Source: Paractinoplanes lichenicola
Lineage (GTDB): Bacteria > Actinomycetota > Actinomycetes > Mycobacteriales > Micromonosporaceae
Reading direction: 5' to 3'
Assembly: GCF_016785085.1 (NCBI RefSeq)
Contig: NZ_JAENHO010000017.1
Coordinates: 1 to 64,000 of the forward strand
DNA: 64,000 nucleotides
Shown here: positions 19,774-27,904 of the stretch, in pieces
Numbering within the stretch: the stretch's first letter is position 1
How the letters are laid out: every line of letters begins with the position of its first letter
Position numbers and translations under genes: made by a program
The notes under the pieces: generated by a model
What the model saw: only the letters and a program-made list of their open reading frames with translations
Told to the model about the DNA's origin: nothing
The model's database searches: none

Positions 19774-21623
19774 GCGCGGTTGGCGCGCTCTCCCAGCTGG
19801 CGGAGCACGTCGGCGAGGGTGTCGCGGCTGTCGCCGACGGTGTCGCCCGTGTAGCTCTCCTTCAGCGTGATCGTCGTGCCGCTGTGCAGGCGCAGCTCGG
19901 CGTTGATCGGGACCGCCTTGTGCACCTGCGTGCCCACGACCTCCTCGAACGGCACGAACCTGTACGTGCGGGCCAGCTCGGCCACGTCGTTCGAGGCGAG
20001 CATCCGGCCGATCCGCTCCTCGCCCTTGTCCTTGTCCTTGGGCGCGGGCACGAACAGGAAGCCGCGGCTGAGCAGGATCAGGTCGGTCTCCTGCCCGTCG
20101 ACCTTGACGTTGGCCATCAGGCCGATCACGTCGGCGCCGGTCGCGGTGGCCTTCGCCTCGACCACGCGGGCCGCCTGGATGTCGACGCCGGCGTGGTGGA
20201 TGCGGGCCAGGGCGAGGTCGAGCGTCTCGGGCGCCACCGCGAGCTTGGCCACCTCGGTCAGGTCGGCCGGGTGCCCCCAGTTGTCGACCAGCCGCGCGGG
20301 CTCCGACCACGAGTGCTGCCAGTGCACGACGTTGCTGTGCAGGGCGGCCAGCGCGATCAGGTCCTCCATGATGTCGGCGAACAGGGCCGGGGCCTCGGCC
20401 CGCGAGTTCTGCGGGAAGAACTCGACGGCCAGCTCGCCCAGCCGGCCCGCCGCGACCAGGCCGAAGATCTCGGACAGGCCGCTCTCGGGGACGCCGGTGA
20501 GGCGGGCGGCCGAGCGGAAGACGCGGTCGGCCCGATTCTGCATCTGCTTGCCCATCGCGGCCGCGGTGAACTGCGGCCAGGGCAGCACCTGACGGTCGCC
20601 GAAGTCGACCACCTCGCCCTGCAGGGCCAGGCCGGCCCGGTGCAGGTCGGAGAAGAGGATGGTGGCCGAGCGGTCGTCGGCCGGGTGGCGCATGGCCGGC
20701 AGCGCCCGCATGGCCGCGATGCGCTCGCCGGTCGACGGGTGCGTGTCCCAGCGCGAGGTCTCGCTGTCGGGCTCCTCGGCGCGCATCCGGGCCAGCTCGG
20801 CCGCGCGGGCGTAGTAGAGGTGCCGGAAGCCGCCGAACACGTCGTCGGGGGCGAAGCCCTGCTCCCAGCCGTACGCGATGTAGCGGCCGAAGTAGAAGTT
20901 CCACGCGGCCGCCACGACGGGGATCTCGCGCATCGCCGACGTGGCCGCGTCGACGCCGGCCACCCGCACCGACACCTCGTCGGCCTCGAGCTCCTGGCGG
21001 CGCGTGACCGCGTTGCTGACGATCAGGAAGAGCCACCCGTACGCCTTGAAGACCCAGCCCGCCACGTTGAAGCGGCCCACGCGGCTCAACGTCTCGCGCA
21101 GCGCCAGGCGGCCGCGATAGGTGACGGCGGCCAGCCGCGTGTGCGACCCCGAGTAGTGGCCCAGCTCGTGACCGATCACCGACTTGAGCTGGTCGATCGT
21201 GAACGTCTGCAGCAGCGGGACGCCCAGGTAGAGGCGGCGGGTGCCGGCGGCCAGGCCGAGCAGCTTGGTGTCCTCGGTGACGGCCGCGTTGACCTCGGGC
21301 ACGAGCCGGATCTCGTCGGGGGCGCGGGTGCCGGCCGCGACGGCCATGTCGCCGACCAGGCGCCACAGGTCGGGGGCGTGCTGCGGCGTGAGCAGCAGGC
21401 CCTCGGGCTCGCCGGGCTTGGTGCGCAGGGCCTTCCACAGGCCGACCGCGACGGCGCCGAAGCCGACGATCACGAGCCAGCTCAGCTTGGCCGCGCCGGT
21501 GCCGCTGAGGTGCGTCCAGATCTCGTACAGCAGGAAGCCGGCCACGGCCAGCTGCACGACCCCGAGAACGTAGAAGCCGATCAGCATGGCGACCGACAGT
21601 GCCGCGCGCAGGGCAGCATTCAT
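19770..21623 (-). CDS. membrane-anchored M48-family zinc metallopeptidase
   Basis: This 617-aa HtpX/Ste24-like peptidase has two N-terminal membrane segments (about residues 8-35 and 47-65). They are followed by the zinc motif HELGH at 152-156 (SVIGHELGHYSGSH) and further hydrophobic stretches. A downstream ELEADEVSV segment supplies the third, Glu, ligand. The C-terminal half (about 300 residues) is charged and specific to actinobacterial homologues. It is likely to act in membrane-protein quality control. ATG 21623 precedes the first membrane segment. It converges with the alarmone synthetase by a 4-base overlap. Confidence 0.88.
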   Translation of the reverse strand: MNAALRAALSVAMLIGFYVLGVVQLAVAGFLLYEIWTHLSGTGAAKLSWLVIVGFGAVAVGLWKALRTKPGEPEGLLLTPQHAPDLWRLVGDMAVAAGTRAPDEIRLVPEVNAAVTEDTKLLGLAAGTRRLYLGVPLLQTFTIDQLKSVIGHELGHYSGSHTRLAAVTYRGRLALRETLSRVGRFNVAGWVFKAYGWLFLIVSNAVTRRQELEADEVSVRVAGVDAATSAMREIPVVAAAWNFYFGRYIAYGWEQGFAPDDVFGGFRHLYYARAAELARMRAEEPDSETSRWDTHPSTGERIAAMRALPAMRHPADDRSATILFSDLHRAGLALQGEVVDFGDRQVLPWPQFTAAAMGKQMQNRADRVFRSAARLTGVPESGLSEIFGLVAAGRLGELAVEFFPQNSRAEAPALFADIMEDLIALAALHSNVVHWQHSWSEPARLVDNWGHPADLTEVAKLAVAPETLDLALARIHHAGVDIQAARVVEAKATATGADVIGLMANVKVDGQETDLILLSRGFLFVPAPKDKDKGEERIGRMLASNDVAELARTYRFVPFEEVVGTQVHKAVPINAELRLHSGTTITLKESYTGDTVGDSRDTLADVLRQLGERANRA

Positions 21624-21749
21624 GAGCGGTTCTTCCTCCCCGTGACACCGCCTGACCGCCGGACGGCCAGCGGAATTTACAGCGCTGTCGATCGAGGGGC
21701 AATCAGGATTTCGGCGCATCCGCCGAATGAACGCGCCGGATAGGGAAAT

Positions 21750-22691
21750 ATGCCTGTCATGAGGGCAATTGCGCTGGACGAGTACGGCGACCCGGACGTC
21801 ATGACGCTGCGGGAGCTCCCCGATCCGCTGGTGGGACCGGACACGGTGCGGATCCGGGTGCGCGCGGCCGGGGTGAACCCGGTCGACCACGTCATCCGGG
21901 CCGGGCATCTGCAGGGCGCCTACCCGCACCACCTGCCGCTCATCCCGGGCTGGGACGTGGCGGGCGTGGTCGACCAGATCGGCGACGCGGTGACGCGCTT
22001 CCGGGTCGGCGACGAGGTCATGGCGTACGCCCGCAAGGACAGCATCCAGCACGGCACGTACGCGGAACTGGTGTCGGTCACCGAGCGGGCGTGCGCGCAC
22101 AAGCCCGCCGCCATCTCGTTCGCCGAGGCCGGCGGGCTGCCGCTGGCCGGGCTGACCGCGCTGCAGGCGCTGACCGCGGCCAGTGTCGGCCCCAGCGACG
22201 TACTGCTGGTGAACGCGGCCGCGGGCGGCGTCGGGCACATCGCCGTGCAGATCGCGCGGGCGCTCGGCGTGACCCGGGTGATCGGCACGGCCTCGCACGC
22301 CAACCACGACTTCCTGCGCTCGCTCGGCGTGGAGCCGGTCGAATACGGCGACGAGCTGCCCAAGCAGCTGGCCGACCTGGTCGGCGGCGACGGCCGGGTG
22401 GACGTGGCGGTCGACTTCCACGGCGGCGACGACCTCAAGGCCATCGCGGCCCTGGTCCGGCACCCGATCCGGCACGCGTCGGTGGTCGACCCCGCCGTCA
22501 AGCAGCAGGGCGGCCGGTACGTCTTCGTGCGCCCCGACGGCGTCGAGCTGGAGACGCTGGGCTCGCTGGCCGCGGGCGGGCGCCTGCGGATCCAGGTGGC
22601 CAAGGAGTTCCCGCTCGAGCAGGCGGCCGAGGCGCACCGGCTGATCGAGCAGGGTCACGTGCAGGGCAAGGTCGTCCTCACCGTGGACTGA
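21750..22691 (+). CDS. zinc-independent NAD(P)H:quinone reductase-like MDR oxidoreductase
   Basis: This 313-aa medium-chain reductase has the GroES-like N-terminus (AAGVNPVDHVIRAG...PLIPGWDVAG) and a Rossmann nucleotide site (LLVNAAAGGVGHIAVQIARALG, pattern AxxGxxG). The catalytic-zinc ligands of alcohol dehydrogenases are absent, placing it with the QOR/quinone reductases that reduce quinones or enones with NADPH. Its last 14 bases overlap the convergent MFS gene. Confidence 0.9.
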   Translation: MPVMRAIALDEYGDPDVMTLRELPDPLVGPDTVRIRVRAAGVNPVDHVIRAGHLQGAYPHHLPLIPGWDVAGVVDQIGDAVTRFRVGDEVMAYARKDSIQHGTYAELVSVTERACAHKPAAISFAEAGGLPLAGLTALQALTAASVGPSDVLLVNAAAGGVGHIAVQIARALGVTRVIGTASHANHDFLRSLGVEPVEYGDELPKQLADLVGGDGRVDVAVDFHGGDDLKAIAALVRHPIRHASVVDPAVKQQGGRYVFVRPDGVELETLGSLAAGGRLRIQVAKEFPLEQAAEAHRLIEQGHVQGKVVLTVD

Positions 22692-23856
22692 GCACGGCCT
22701 CCTTCTTCTTGAGCGTGGGCGCGACCACGGCGGCCGCGGCGAGCAGGGCCAGCACGACGATCATCGCGTTGCGCAGGCCGTAGTGCTCGCCCAGGAAGCC
22801 GAGCGCGGGCGGGCCGACCAGGAACGCGACGTAGCCGGCGGTGGCGACCAGCGAGACCCGGGCGGTCGGGTTCGCGCCGGAGTCGGCCGCGGCCGAGAGC
22901 GCGACCGGGAAGCCGAGGGCGGCGCCGACGCCCCACAGCAGGACGGCGGCGCCGGCCACGACCTGGTTGTCGGCCACGATGACCAGCAGCAGGCCGACGC
23001 CGCCGATGATCGCGCTGGCGCCGAGCACGGCGGGGCGGCCGAACCGGGTCAGGAACCAGCCGCCGCCGAACCGGCCGATCGTCATGGCCGCGGCGAACGC
23101 GGTGTAGACGGCCGAGCCCAGGGCGGCGTCGAGGCCGTGGCCGTCGACCATGATGAGCGGGAGCCAGTCGTTGGCCGCCCCCTCGGCGAGGGCCATGGCC
23201 AGGACGACGATGCCGATGAGCCAGAGGATCTTGTCGCGCCAGACCGCTTCGTTGGGCGATTTGTTCGCTTTGCCGCTGGCGGTCAGGCCGACGCCCGCGG
23301 GGATCCGCCGGATGGCGCCCAGCGCGACCGGCACGCTGATCAGGCCGATCGCGATCAGGTGCCAGGTCACGGAGAACCGGGTGGCGGTCAGGCCGATCCC
23401 GATGCCCGCGCCGACCACCGTGCCCAGGCTGAAGAAGCCGTGCATGGTCGGCAGGACGGCCCGCTCCAGCAGGCGCTCGACGTCGGCGCCCTCGATGTTC
23501 ATGGCCACCTCGCCGCCGCCCATGCCCAGGCCGAACAGGAACAGCCCCAGCGTGACCAGCCAGAACTGCGACAACCCGGCGCCCAGCCCGACGACCGGCA
23601 TGCTGGCCACGGTGGTCAGGATGCCGGCGGTCACGACCGGACGGGTGCCGAAGCGGGAGACGAACCGGCCCGAGCTGAGAATGCCGAGCATCGAGCCGGC
23701 GGAGAGGCCGAACAGCACCAGGCCCATCTGGGCGGTCGACGCGCCGAGCTGGTCGCGGATGTCCGGCGTGCGGGTCACCCACGACGAGATGGCCAGGCCG
23801 GGCAGGAAGAACAGCGCGAACAGCGCGTTGCGGCGGTGCGTGGTGGTGCGGTCCAT
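22678..23856 (-). CDS. MFS transporter, drug-efflux type
   Basis: This 392-aa protein has about 12 membrane segments and the MFS loop motif between TM2 and TM3 (SGRFVSRFGTRPV). The periodic small-residue helices are typical of actinobacterial efflux or sugar-type MFS proteins. GGGAGC just before ATG 23856 fixes the start; a longer frame would run into the operator. It is divergent from a TetR gene across a 24-bp palindrome, so substrate-induced export is likely. Confidence 0.9.
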   Translation of the reverse strand: MDRTTTHRRNALFALFFLPGLAISSWVTRTPDIRDQLGASTAQMGLVLFGLSAGSMLGILSSGRFVSRFGTRPVVTAGILTTVASMPVVGLGAGLSQFWLVTLGLFLFGLGMGGGEVAMNIEGADVERLLERAVLPTMHGFFSLGTVVGAGIGIGLTATRFSVTWHLIAIGLISVPVALGAIRRIPAGVGLTASGKANKSPNEAVWRDKILWLIGIVVLAMALAEGAANDWLPLIMVDGHGLDAALGSAVYTAFAAAMTIGRFGGGWFLTRFGRPAVLGASAIIGGVGLLLVIVADNQVVAGAAVLLWGVGAALGFPVALSAAADSGANPTARVSLVATAGYVAFLVGPPALGFLGEHYGLRNAMIVVLALLAAAAVVAPTLKKKEAVLSPR

Positions 23857-23869
23857 GAGCTCCCTCTCC

Positions 23870-23893
23870 AAGTGCGTACGAACGTACACACTT
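23870..23893. promoter_or_regulatory. candidate TetR operator, 24-bp near-perfect palindrome
   Basis: AAGTGCGTACG and CGTACACACTT are 11-base arms around AA with one mismatched pair. The element lies in the 61-base gap between the divergent MFS and TetR genes and just upstream of the TetR -10 box. The size and place are typical for a TetR dimer that represses both genes. Confidence 0.7.
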
Positions 23894-23905
23894 GGGGGCG
23901 GGCCC

Positions 23906-23911
23906 TACAAT
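23906..23911 (+). promoter_or_regulatory. -10 box TACAAT for the TetR gene (leaderless)
   Basis: TACAAT is close to the consensus -10 and ends 6 bases before ATG 23918. There is no ribosome site, so translation should start at the mRNA 5' end. Its -35 region would fall inside the palindrome at 23870-23893. Confidence 0.6.
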
Positions 23912-23917
23912 AGGCCG

Positions 23918-24475
23918 ATGGGCGGGTCCAGGCGCGTGGCCAACGACCCGCTGCGCAAGGAGCGGATCCTCGACGCGGCCCTTACCGTGATCGCGGAGCA
24001 CGGCGTGCACCGCACGACGCACCGGCGCATCGCCGAGGCGGCCGGGGTGCCGCTGGGCTCCCTGACCTACCACTTCGACAGCCTCGAGACGATCCTCACG
24101 GAGGCGTTCCGGCGGCTCGGCGAGTCGATGTCGGCTCACTACGACGCCGTCCTGCGCGGCGCCGCCGACCGGTCCGGCGCGATCGACGCGGTCACCGATC
24201 TGATCTGCGGGGAGACGTACGCCACCCCGCGCGAGCTGACCCTGATCAACGAGATGTACGCGTACGGGAATCACCACGACGACGTCGGCGAGCTCGGCCG
24301 GCAGTGGCTGGAACGCAGCTGGGCGAGCCTGGCCCTGCACTTCACCCCGCCCGCCTGCCGGGCCCTGGACGCGCTGATCGAGGGCTGGACGATCCACCAG
24401 TTCGTCGAGCGCAAGCCCCTCGACCGCGCGCTCGTGCACACGACCGTGACCGTAGTAGCCGAAGGAGTTCGATAA
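23918..24475 (+). CDS. TetR-family transcriptional repressor
   Basis: This 185-aa regulator has an N-terminal helix-turn-helix (RILDAALTVIAEHGVHRTTHRRIAEAAGVPLGSLTYHFDS, about residues 13-53) and an all-helical ligand domain. It is divergent from the MFS exporter and followed 3 bases later by an SDR oxidoreductase, so it probably governs an export/modification pair. ATG 23918 is set by the leaderless -10 box; the frame is open upstream, but only as shadow of the MFS gene. Confidence 0.9.
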   Translation: MGGSRRVANDPLRKERILDAALTVIAEHGVHRTTHRRIAEAAGVPLGSLTYHFDSLETILTEAFRRLGESMSAHYDAVLRGAADRSGAIDAVTDLICGETYATPRELTLINEMYAYGNHHDDVGELGRQWLERSWASLALHFTPPACRALDALIEGWTIHQFVERKPLDRALVHTTVTVVAEGVR

Positions 24476-24478
24476 CGC

Positions 24479-25261
24479 ATGCGCCTTGACCTCGCTGGGA
24501 AGACCGCCCTGGTCACCGGATCCACCCAGGGCATCGGACGGGCCATCGCGGCCGGGCTGGCGGCGGCCGGCGCCCGGGTCGGGGTCAACGGCCGCTCCCC
24601 CGCCTCGGTCGAACGCGCGCTCGCGGAGCTGGGCGACGGCGACTTCGTGCCCGCCCCGGCCGACGTGACCACCGACGAGGGCGCCGCCGCCGCGCTGGAC
24701 GCCCTCGGCGAAGTGGACATCCTCGTCAACAACCTGGGCATCTTCGGCGCGCAACCCGCCCTCGAGATCACCGACGACGACTGGCGGCGCTACTTCGAGG
24801 TCAATGTGCTGGCCGCGATCCGCCTGACCCGCTCGGCGCTGCCCGGCATGCGCGACCGGGGCTGGGGCCGCGTGCTCTACATCGCCAGCGACTCGGCGGT
24901 CGTCATCCCGGCCGAGATGATCCACTACGGCGTCTCGAAGACCGCCCTGCTCGGCGTGGCCCGCGGCTTCGCCAAGGAGGCGGCGGGCTCGGGCGTGACC
25001 GTCAACAGCGTCATCGCCGGCCCGACCCACACCGGCGGCGTCGAGGATTTCGTCTACTCCCTCGTCGACAAGGATCTGCCCTGGGACGAGGCTCAGCGCG
25101 AATTCATGCGCCGGCACCGCCCGCAGTCACTGCTGCAACGGCTGATCGAGCCCGAGGAGATCGCCAACATGGTGGTCTATCTGTCTTCCCCGCTCGCGTC
25201 GGCCACCACAGGCGGAGCCGTACGCGTCGACGGCGGCTACGTGGACGCTATCCTCCCCTGA
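24479..25261 (+). CDS. short-chain dehydrogenase/reductase
   Basis: This 260-aa classical SDR has TGSTQGIG at residues 14-20 (NAD(P) binding), NNLG at 84-87, a catalytic Ser near 137-139, and YGVSK with Tyr150 and Lys154. The C-terminal DGGYVDAILP is usual for the family. It starts 3 bases after the TetR stop and ends next to a GNAT gene, so the three are probably cotranscribed. Substrate unknown. Confidence 0.92.
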   Translation: MRLDLAGKTALVTGSTQGIGRAIAAGLAAAGARVGVNGRSPASVERALAELGDGDFVPAPADVTTDEGAAAALDALGEVDILVNNLGIFGAQPALEITDDDWRRYFEVNVLAAIRLTRSALPGMRDRGWGRVLYIASDSAVVIPAEMIHYGVSKTALLGVARGFAKEAAGSGVTVNSVIAGPTHTGGVEDFVYSLVDKDLPWDEAQREFMRRHRPQSLLQRLIEPEEIANMVVYLSSPLASATTGGAVRVDGGYVDAILP

Positions 25262-25262
25262 C

Positions 25263-25784
25263 ATGGCAGTCATCGTTCGCTTGGCCCGTACGAACGAGGC
25301 CGCGCAGATCGCCGCAGTGTGCGCCGCGGGATGGCGGGACACGTATGCCGGCCTGTTGCCGCCCGCGGCCATCGACGAGGCGATCGCCACTTACTACACG
25401 CCCACGCGCATCGAGGGCGAAGTCGGCGGCGGCGCGTCGGACGGGTGGCTGGGCTACGCGGTCGCAGTCTCGGACGGCGAGGTGCTCGGCGCGGCCGGCG
25501 GCGGCCTGACCGGCCCCGGCGTCGGCGAGCTCTTCGTCCTGTACGTCCGCCCCGACGTGCAAGCACGCGGCCTGGGCAGCCGCCTGCTCGACTTCGTCAC
25601 CGGCCAACAGGTCGGCCGGGGCGCCCGCGAGCAGTGGGTCTCGGTCTACCAGGGCAACCCGAAGGGCGAGCCGTTCTACCGAGCCCGCGGCTTCGAGTTC
25701 GTCGAGGCCGTGACCCCGTGGGACGGCCTCGGCGCCGAGCAGGGCGTGAAGTCGTTGCGCCTGCGCCGCACGGTCGCGCCCTGA
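25263..25784 (+). CDS. GNAT-family N-acetyltransferase
   Basis: This 173-aa protein carries the acetyl-CoA site V-R-P-D-V-Q-A-R-G-L-G (Q100 to G105, pattern Q/R-x-x-G-x-G). Motif B contains YQGNPKGEPFYRARGFEFVE near the C-terminus. It starts 1 base after the SDR stop, as third gene of the TetR operon. The YAGLLPP segment is typical of small-molecule acetyltransferases. Substrate unknown. Confidence 0.9.
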   Translation: MAVIVRLARTNEAAQIAAVCAAGWRDTYAGLLPPAAIDEAIATYYTPTRIEGEVGGGASDGWLGYAVAVSDGEVLGAAGGGLTGPGVGELFVLYVRPDVQARGLGSRLLDFVTGQQVGRGAREQWVSVYQGNPKGEPFYRARGFEFVEAVTPWDGLGAEQGVKSLRLRRTVAP

Positions 25785-25791
25785 CCAGCTC

Positions 25792-26355
25792 TCACATGAG
25801 TTTCGCGGCCCACCGATGCCAGGTGGCGGCCGCTTTGCTGGTCTCTTGCACGATCACGTCACGTAGCCTCTCGTCGGGCCACAGCGCGAGCAGGTAGCGG
25901 TCAGGGCGGTCGTTCATGTAGGTGTAGTCGTCGTCCGCGAGCTCGTCGGGGTCGTACGTGCCGAAGGGGTTCCGGCCTTCGTCCATGCCGAGGGCGCAGT
26001 AGCGCACGCGGAAGGCAGGCAGTGGTTGCCCGTCGGGCACCAGGGGCAGCGCGGCCAGGGCGGCGGCACCCCACGGCACCAGGTCGACCGTGGCCCGCCG
26101 GGGCTGGAAGGGCACCTCGACCACCTCCTGCCACTCAGCGGCCGCGGCGGGCGGTTCGGTGTCGTGCCGCTCGACGGTCAGCCGCACGCTGCCGCTGTGT
26201 GTGCCCGTCATGAGGAACAGCTCCCCCGGTTGGGCCGCGCCGCACAACCCGTTGACCTGACCGGCGAACGCCTTGGCCATGTCCGGGATCTCACGGCTGC
26301 ACACGTACATCTGGCGGTACGCCACCGGGACCAGCCCGTCGAAGAGAACTCGCAC
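25792..26355 (-). CDS. hypothetical protein, 187 aa
   Basis: I do not recognise the family. The protein is soluble, acidic and tryptophan-rich. It has an N-terminal beta-rich part (LFLMTGTHSGSVRLTVERHD), a middle PFQPRRATVDLVPWGAAALAALP segment, and an Asp-rich stretch (YDPDELADDDYTYMND). There is no signal or membrane segment. It converges with the acetyltransferase and diverges from another GNAT gene. GTG 26355 gives the longest plausible product. Codon use is like its neighbours. Confidence 0.75.
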   Translation of the reverse strand: MRVLFDGLVPVAYRQMYVCSREIPDMAKAFAGQVNGLCGAAQPGELFLMTGTHSGSVRLTVERHDTEPPAAAAEWQEVVEVPFQPRRATVDLVPWGAAALAALPLVPDGQPLPAFRVRYCALGMDEGRNPFGTYDPDELADDDYTYMNDRPDRYLLALWPDERLRDVIVQETSKAAATWHRWAAKLM

Positions 26356-26386
26356 GGGCCGATCGTGCCATCGACAAGGGTCTCGT

Positions 26387-26392
26387 TAGGGT
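26387..26392 (+). promoter_or_regulatory. -10 box TAGGGT (leaderless GNAT start)
   Basis: TAGGGT ends 6 bases before GTG 26399 and no ribosome site is present, fitting a leaderless message. Confidence 0.5.
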
Positions 26393-26398
26393 CTGCGG

Positions 26399-26932
26399 GT
26401 GACTACGGATGTGCGGCGGTTGCCCGAGGCCGAGATCGATTCCTCCTTGCACCTGGCTCTGCAGGGGCTGCTCGGGGCCTGTTTCCCCGGCTATCCGGAG
26501 CGCAGTTATTTCAAGATTCCACCCCATTTCCGGTACGTCGTCAGCGACGGACCCGCCGTGGTGGCGCAGCTCGGGGTCGAGCTTCGCGTGATCAGGGTCG
26601 GCGAGCAGGTGCTGCGGACGTTCGGGGTGGTCGATGTGTGTGTCCGGGAGGACCGCCGCGGGCGGGGGCTGGCGAGCCGGTTGCTTGACGAGGTCGTGGG
26701 CTATGCCGGCGGCTGCGGAATGGATTTCGTCATTTTGTTCGCCGATGACGACGGCCTTTATCGGCGCCACGGGTTCGCGCGGGTGGACAATCCGCTGACC
26801 TGGGTGAAGATCAACGAACATCACACTATCGGCCTGGCCCAGGCGGTGACGCCGCACGAGATGATGGTTCGGCCGGTGGGAGAAATGGTCTGGCCGACGG
26901 GCGAGATCGATTTGCTCGGCCACGTCTTCTGA
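26399..26932 (+). CDS. GNAT-family N-acetyltransferase
   Basis: This 177-aa protein has the GNAT core VVDVCVREDRRGRGLASRLLDEV (R-x-x-G-x-G/A acetyl-CoA loop) followed by FVILFADDDGLYRRHGFARVDN. In homologues that last segment contains the general acid Tyr. The LGACFPGYPERSYFK start resembles the antibiotic/aminoglycoside acetyltransferase-like group, but the substrate cannot be told. Start GTG 26399 is supported by the leaderless -10 box. Confidence 0.88.
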   Translation: MTTDVRRLPEAEIDSSLHLALQGLLGACFPGYPERSYFKIPPHFRYVVSDGPAVVAQLGVELRVIRVGEQVLRTFGVVDVCVREDRRGRGLASRLLDEVVGYAGGCGMDFVILFADDDGLYRRHGFARVDNPLTWVKINEHHTIGLAQAVTPHEMMVRPVGEMVWPTGEIDLLGHVF

Positions 26933-27013
26933 AAGGTCTCGCTTCACGAAATGGCCGTCGCCGCTCCTCTATGGGGCATAACTGTCGTGCCATGGAACGA
27001 GGGGCGTGTGGCG

Positions 27014-27214
27014 ATGGGAATCAATGACAATCGGCGTTCGGTGAAACGGGCGCGGGCCTCGCAATGGTCGGCCGCCAGTGTCGTCATCGTGGTGAACGGC
27101 ATTCTCACCGGTGTCGGCGGGGTGTTCCTGCTGACCACCTCCCTGCCGGCCACCGTCGTCGCCGCGATCGCCGCGGTGCTGCTCGCCTCGGTGATCGTGC
27201 TGGCCCATCGCTGA
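27014..27214 (+). CDS. small membrane protein, about 66 aa
   Basis: A short protein with a basic cytoplasmic start (GINDNRRSVKRARASQ) and two closely spaced hydrophobic segments (SVVIVVNGILTGVGGVFLL and VVAAIAAVLLASVIVL). GAGGGG about 10 bases before ATG 27014 supports this start; a longer frame begins at 26951. It lies 100 bases upstream of the ECF sigma/CHASE pair in the same direction. Function unknown; it might be an accessory of that system. Confidence 0.55.
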   Translation: MGINDNRRSVKRARASQWSAASVVIVVNGILTGVGGVFLLTTSLPATVVAAIAAVLLASVIVLAHR

Positions 27215-27316
27215 ACTTCCCCATAAAACGGCACCAAAGACTTCGCACTCGTGCAAGTCCGGCACCTCTTCTGGATGACAGCCGGTTCACGCGATGACGA
27301 GCGGAAGCAGGTGCCG

Positions 27317-27904
27317 ATGGGCCAGGAGGAGATCAGCCCACCAGCGGAACGACCGCCCGCGGCCGAGTTCAAGGTGTTCTTCAACCGGTTGTATCCGGTG
27401 CTGGTGAACTATGGCGCGGTCATCTGGGGCAGCATTCCCGACGCCGAGGAAGCCGCATCGGATTCGCTGGTCTACATCTATCGGCATTGGCACGACATCG
27501 ACAACAAAGACGCGTACGCCCGGACAATGGTGACCCGGGCCATCGGCCGGCTCCGCAAGAATGCCGCCCGGCGCGCCGACCAGCTCAATCAGGCCGGACC
27601 CGCGGGCTCCTACGCCGACAGCAACGACGGCTCGGTGACCGAATGCGTGCAGCGGCAATGGATAACGGAGCTGCTGGCCACGTTGCCGCCCGCCCAGCGG
27701 GCCGTGATGGCCGGCTTCTTCGACCAGGTGCCGACCGCCGACATCGCCGCCGCCATCGGCAAGACCGAGGCCGCCGTCCGCAAAAATCTGCAACTGGCCC
27801 GGCGGCGCCTGCAACAGGAACTCGAGCGGGAACGGGTCCCGGATCTCCCCCGGCGGCATCCCGTCCCGGTCGTCACGTCCACACCCAGAGAGGTCGCACG
27901 GTGA
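27317..27904 (+). CDS. ECF-type RNA polymerase sigma factor
   Basis: This protein of about 195 aa has a region-2 domain (FFNRLYPVLVNYGAVIWG...AEEAASDSLVYIYRHW, the -10 recognition and core-binding part). A linker follows, then a region-4 helix-turn-helix (ELLATLPPAQRAVMAGFFDQVPTADIAAAIGKTEAAVRKNLQLARRRL). ATG 27317 is preferred; GTG 27311 and GTG 27251 are possible. Its stop overlaps the start of the membrane CHASE protein (GTGA). ECF factors are usually cotranscribed with a membrane anti-sigma factor that holds them inactive. Confidence 0.88.
   Translation: MGQEEISPPAERPPAAEFKVFFNRLYPVLVNYGAVIWGSIPDAEEAASDSLVYIYRHWHDIDNKDAYARTMVTRAIGRLRKNAARRADQLNQAGPAGSYADSNDGSVTECVQRQWITELLATLPPAQRAVMAGFFDQVPTADIAAAIGKTEAAVRKNLQLARRRLQQELERERVPDLPRRHPVPVVTSTPREVAR

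Noticed and set aside
15973..21702. 1909-codon open frame on the minus strand across the M36 protease and alarmone synthetase genes
   Set aside because: It is the antisense shadow of strongly supported genes in very GC-rich DNA and has an Arg/Gly/Ala-biased composition with no recognisable domain.
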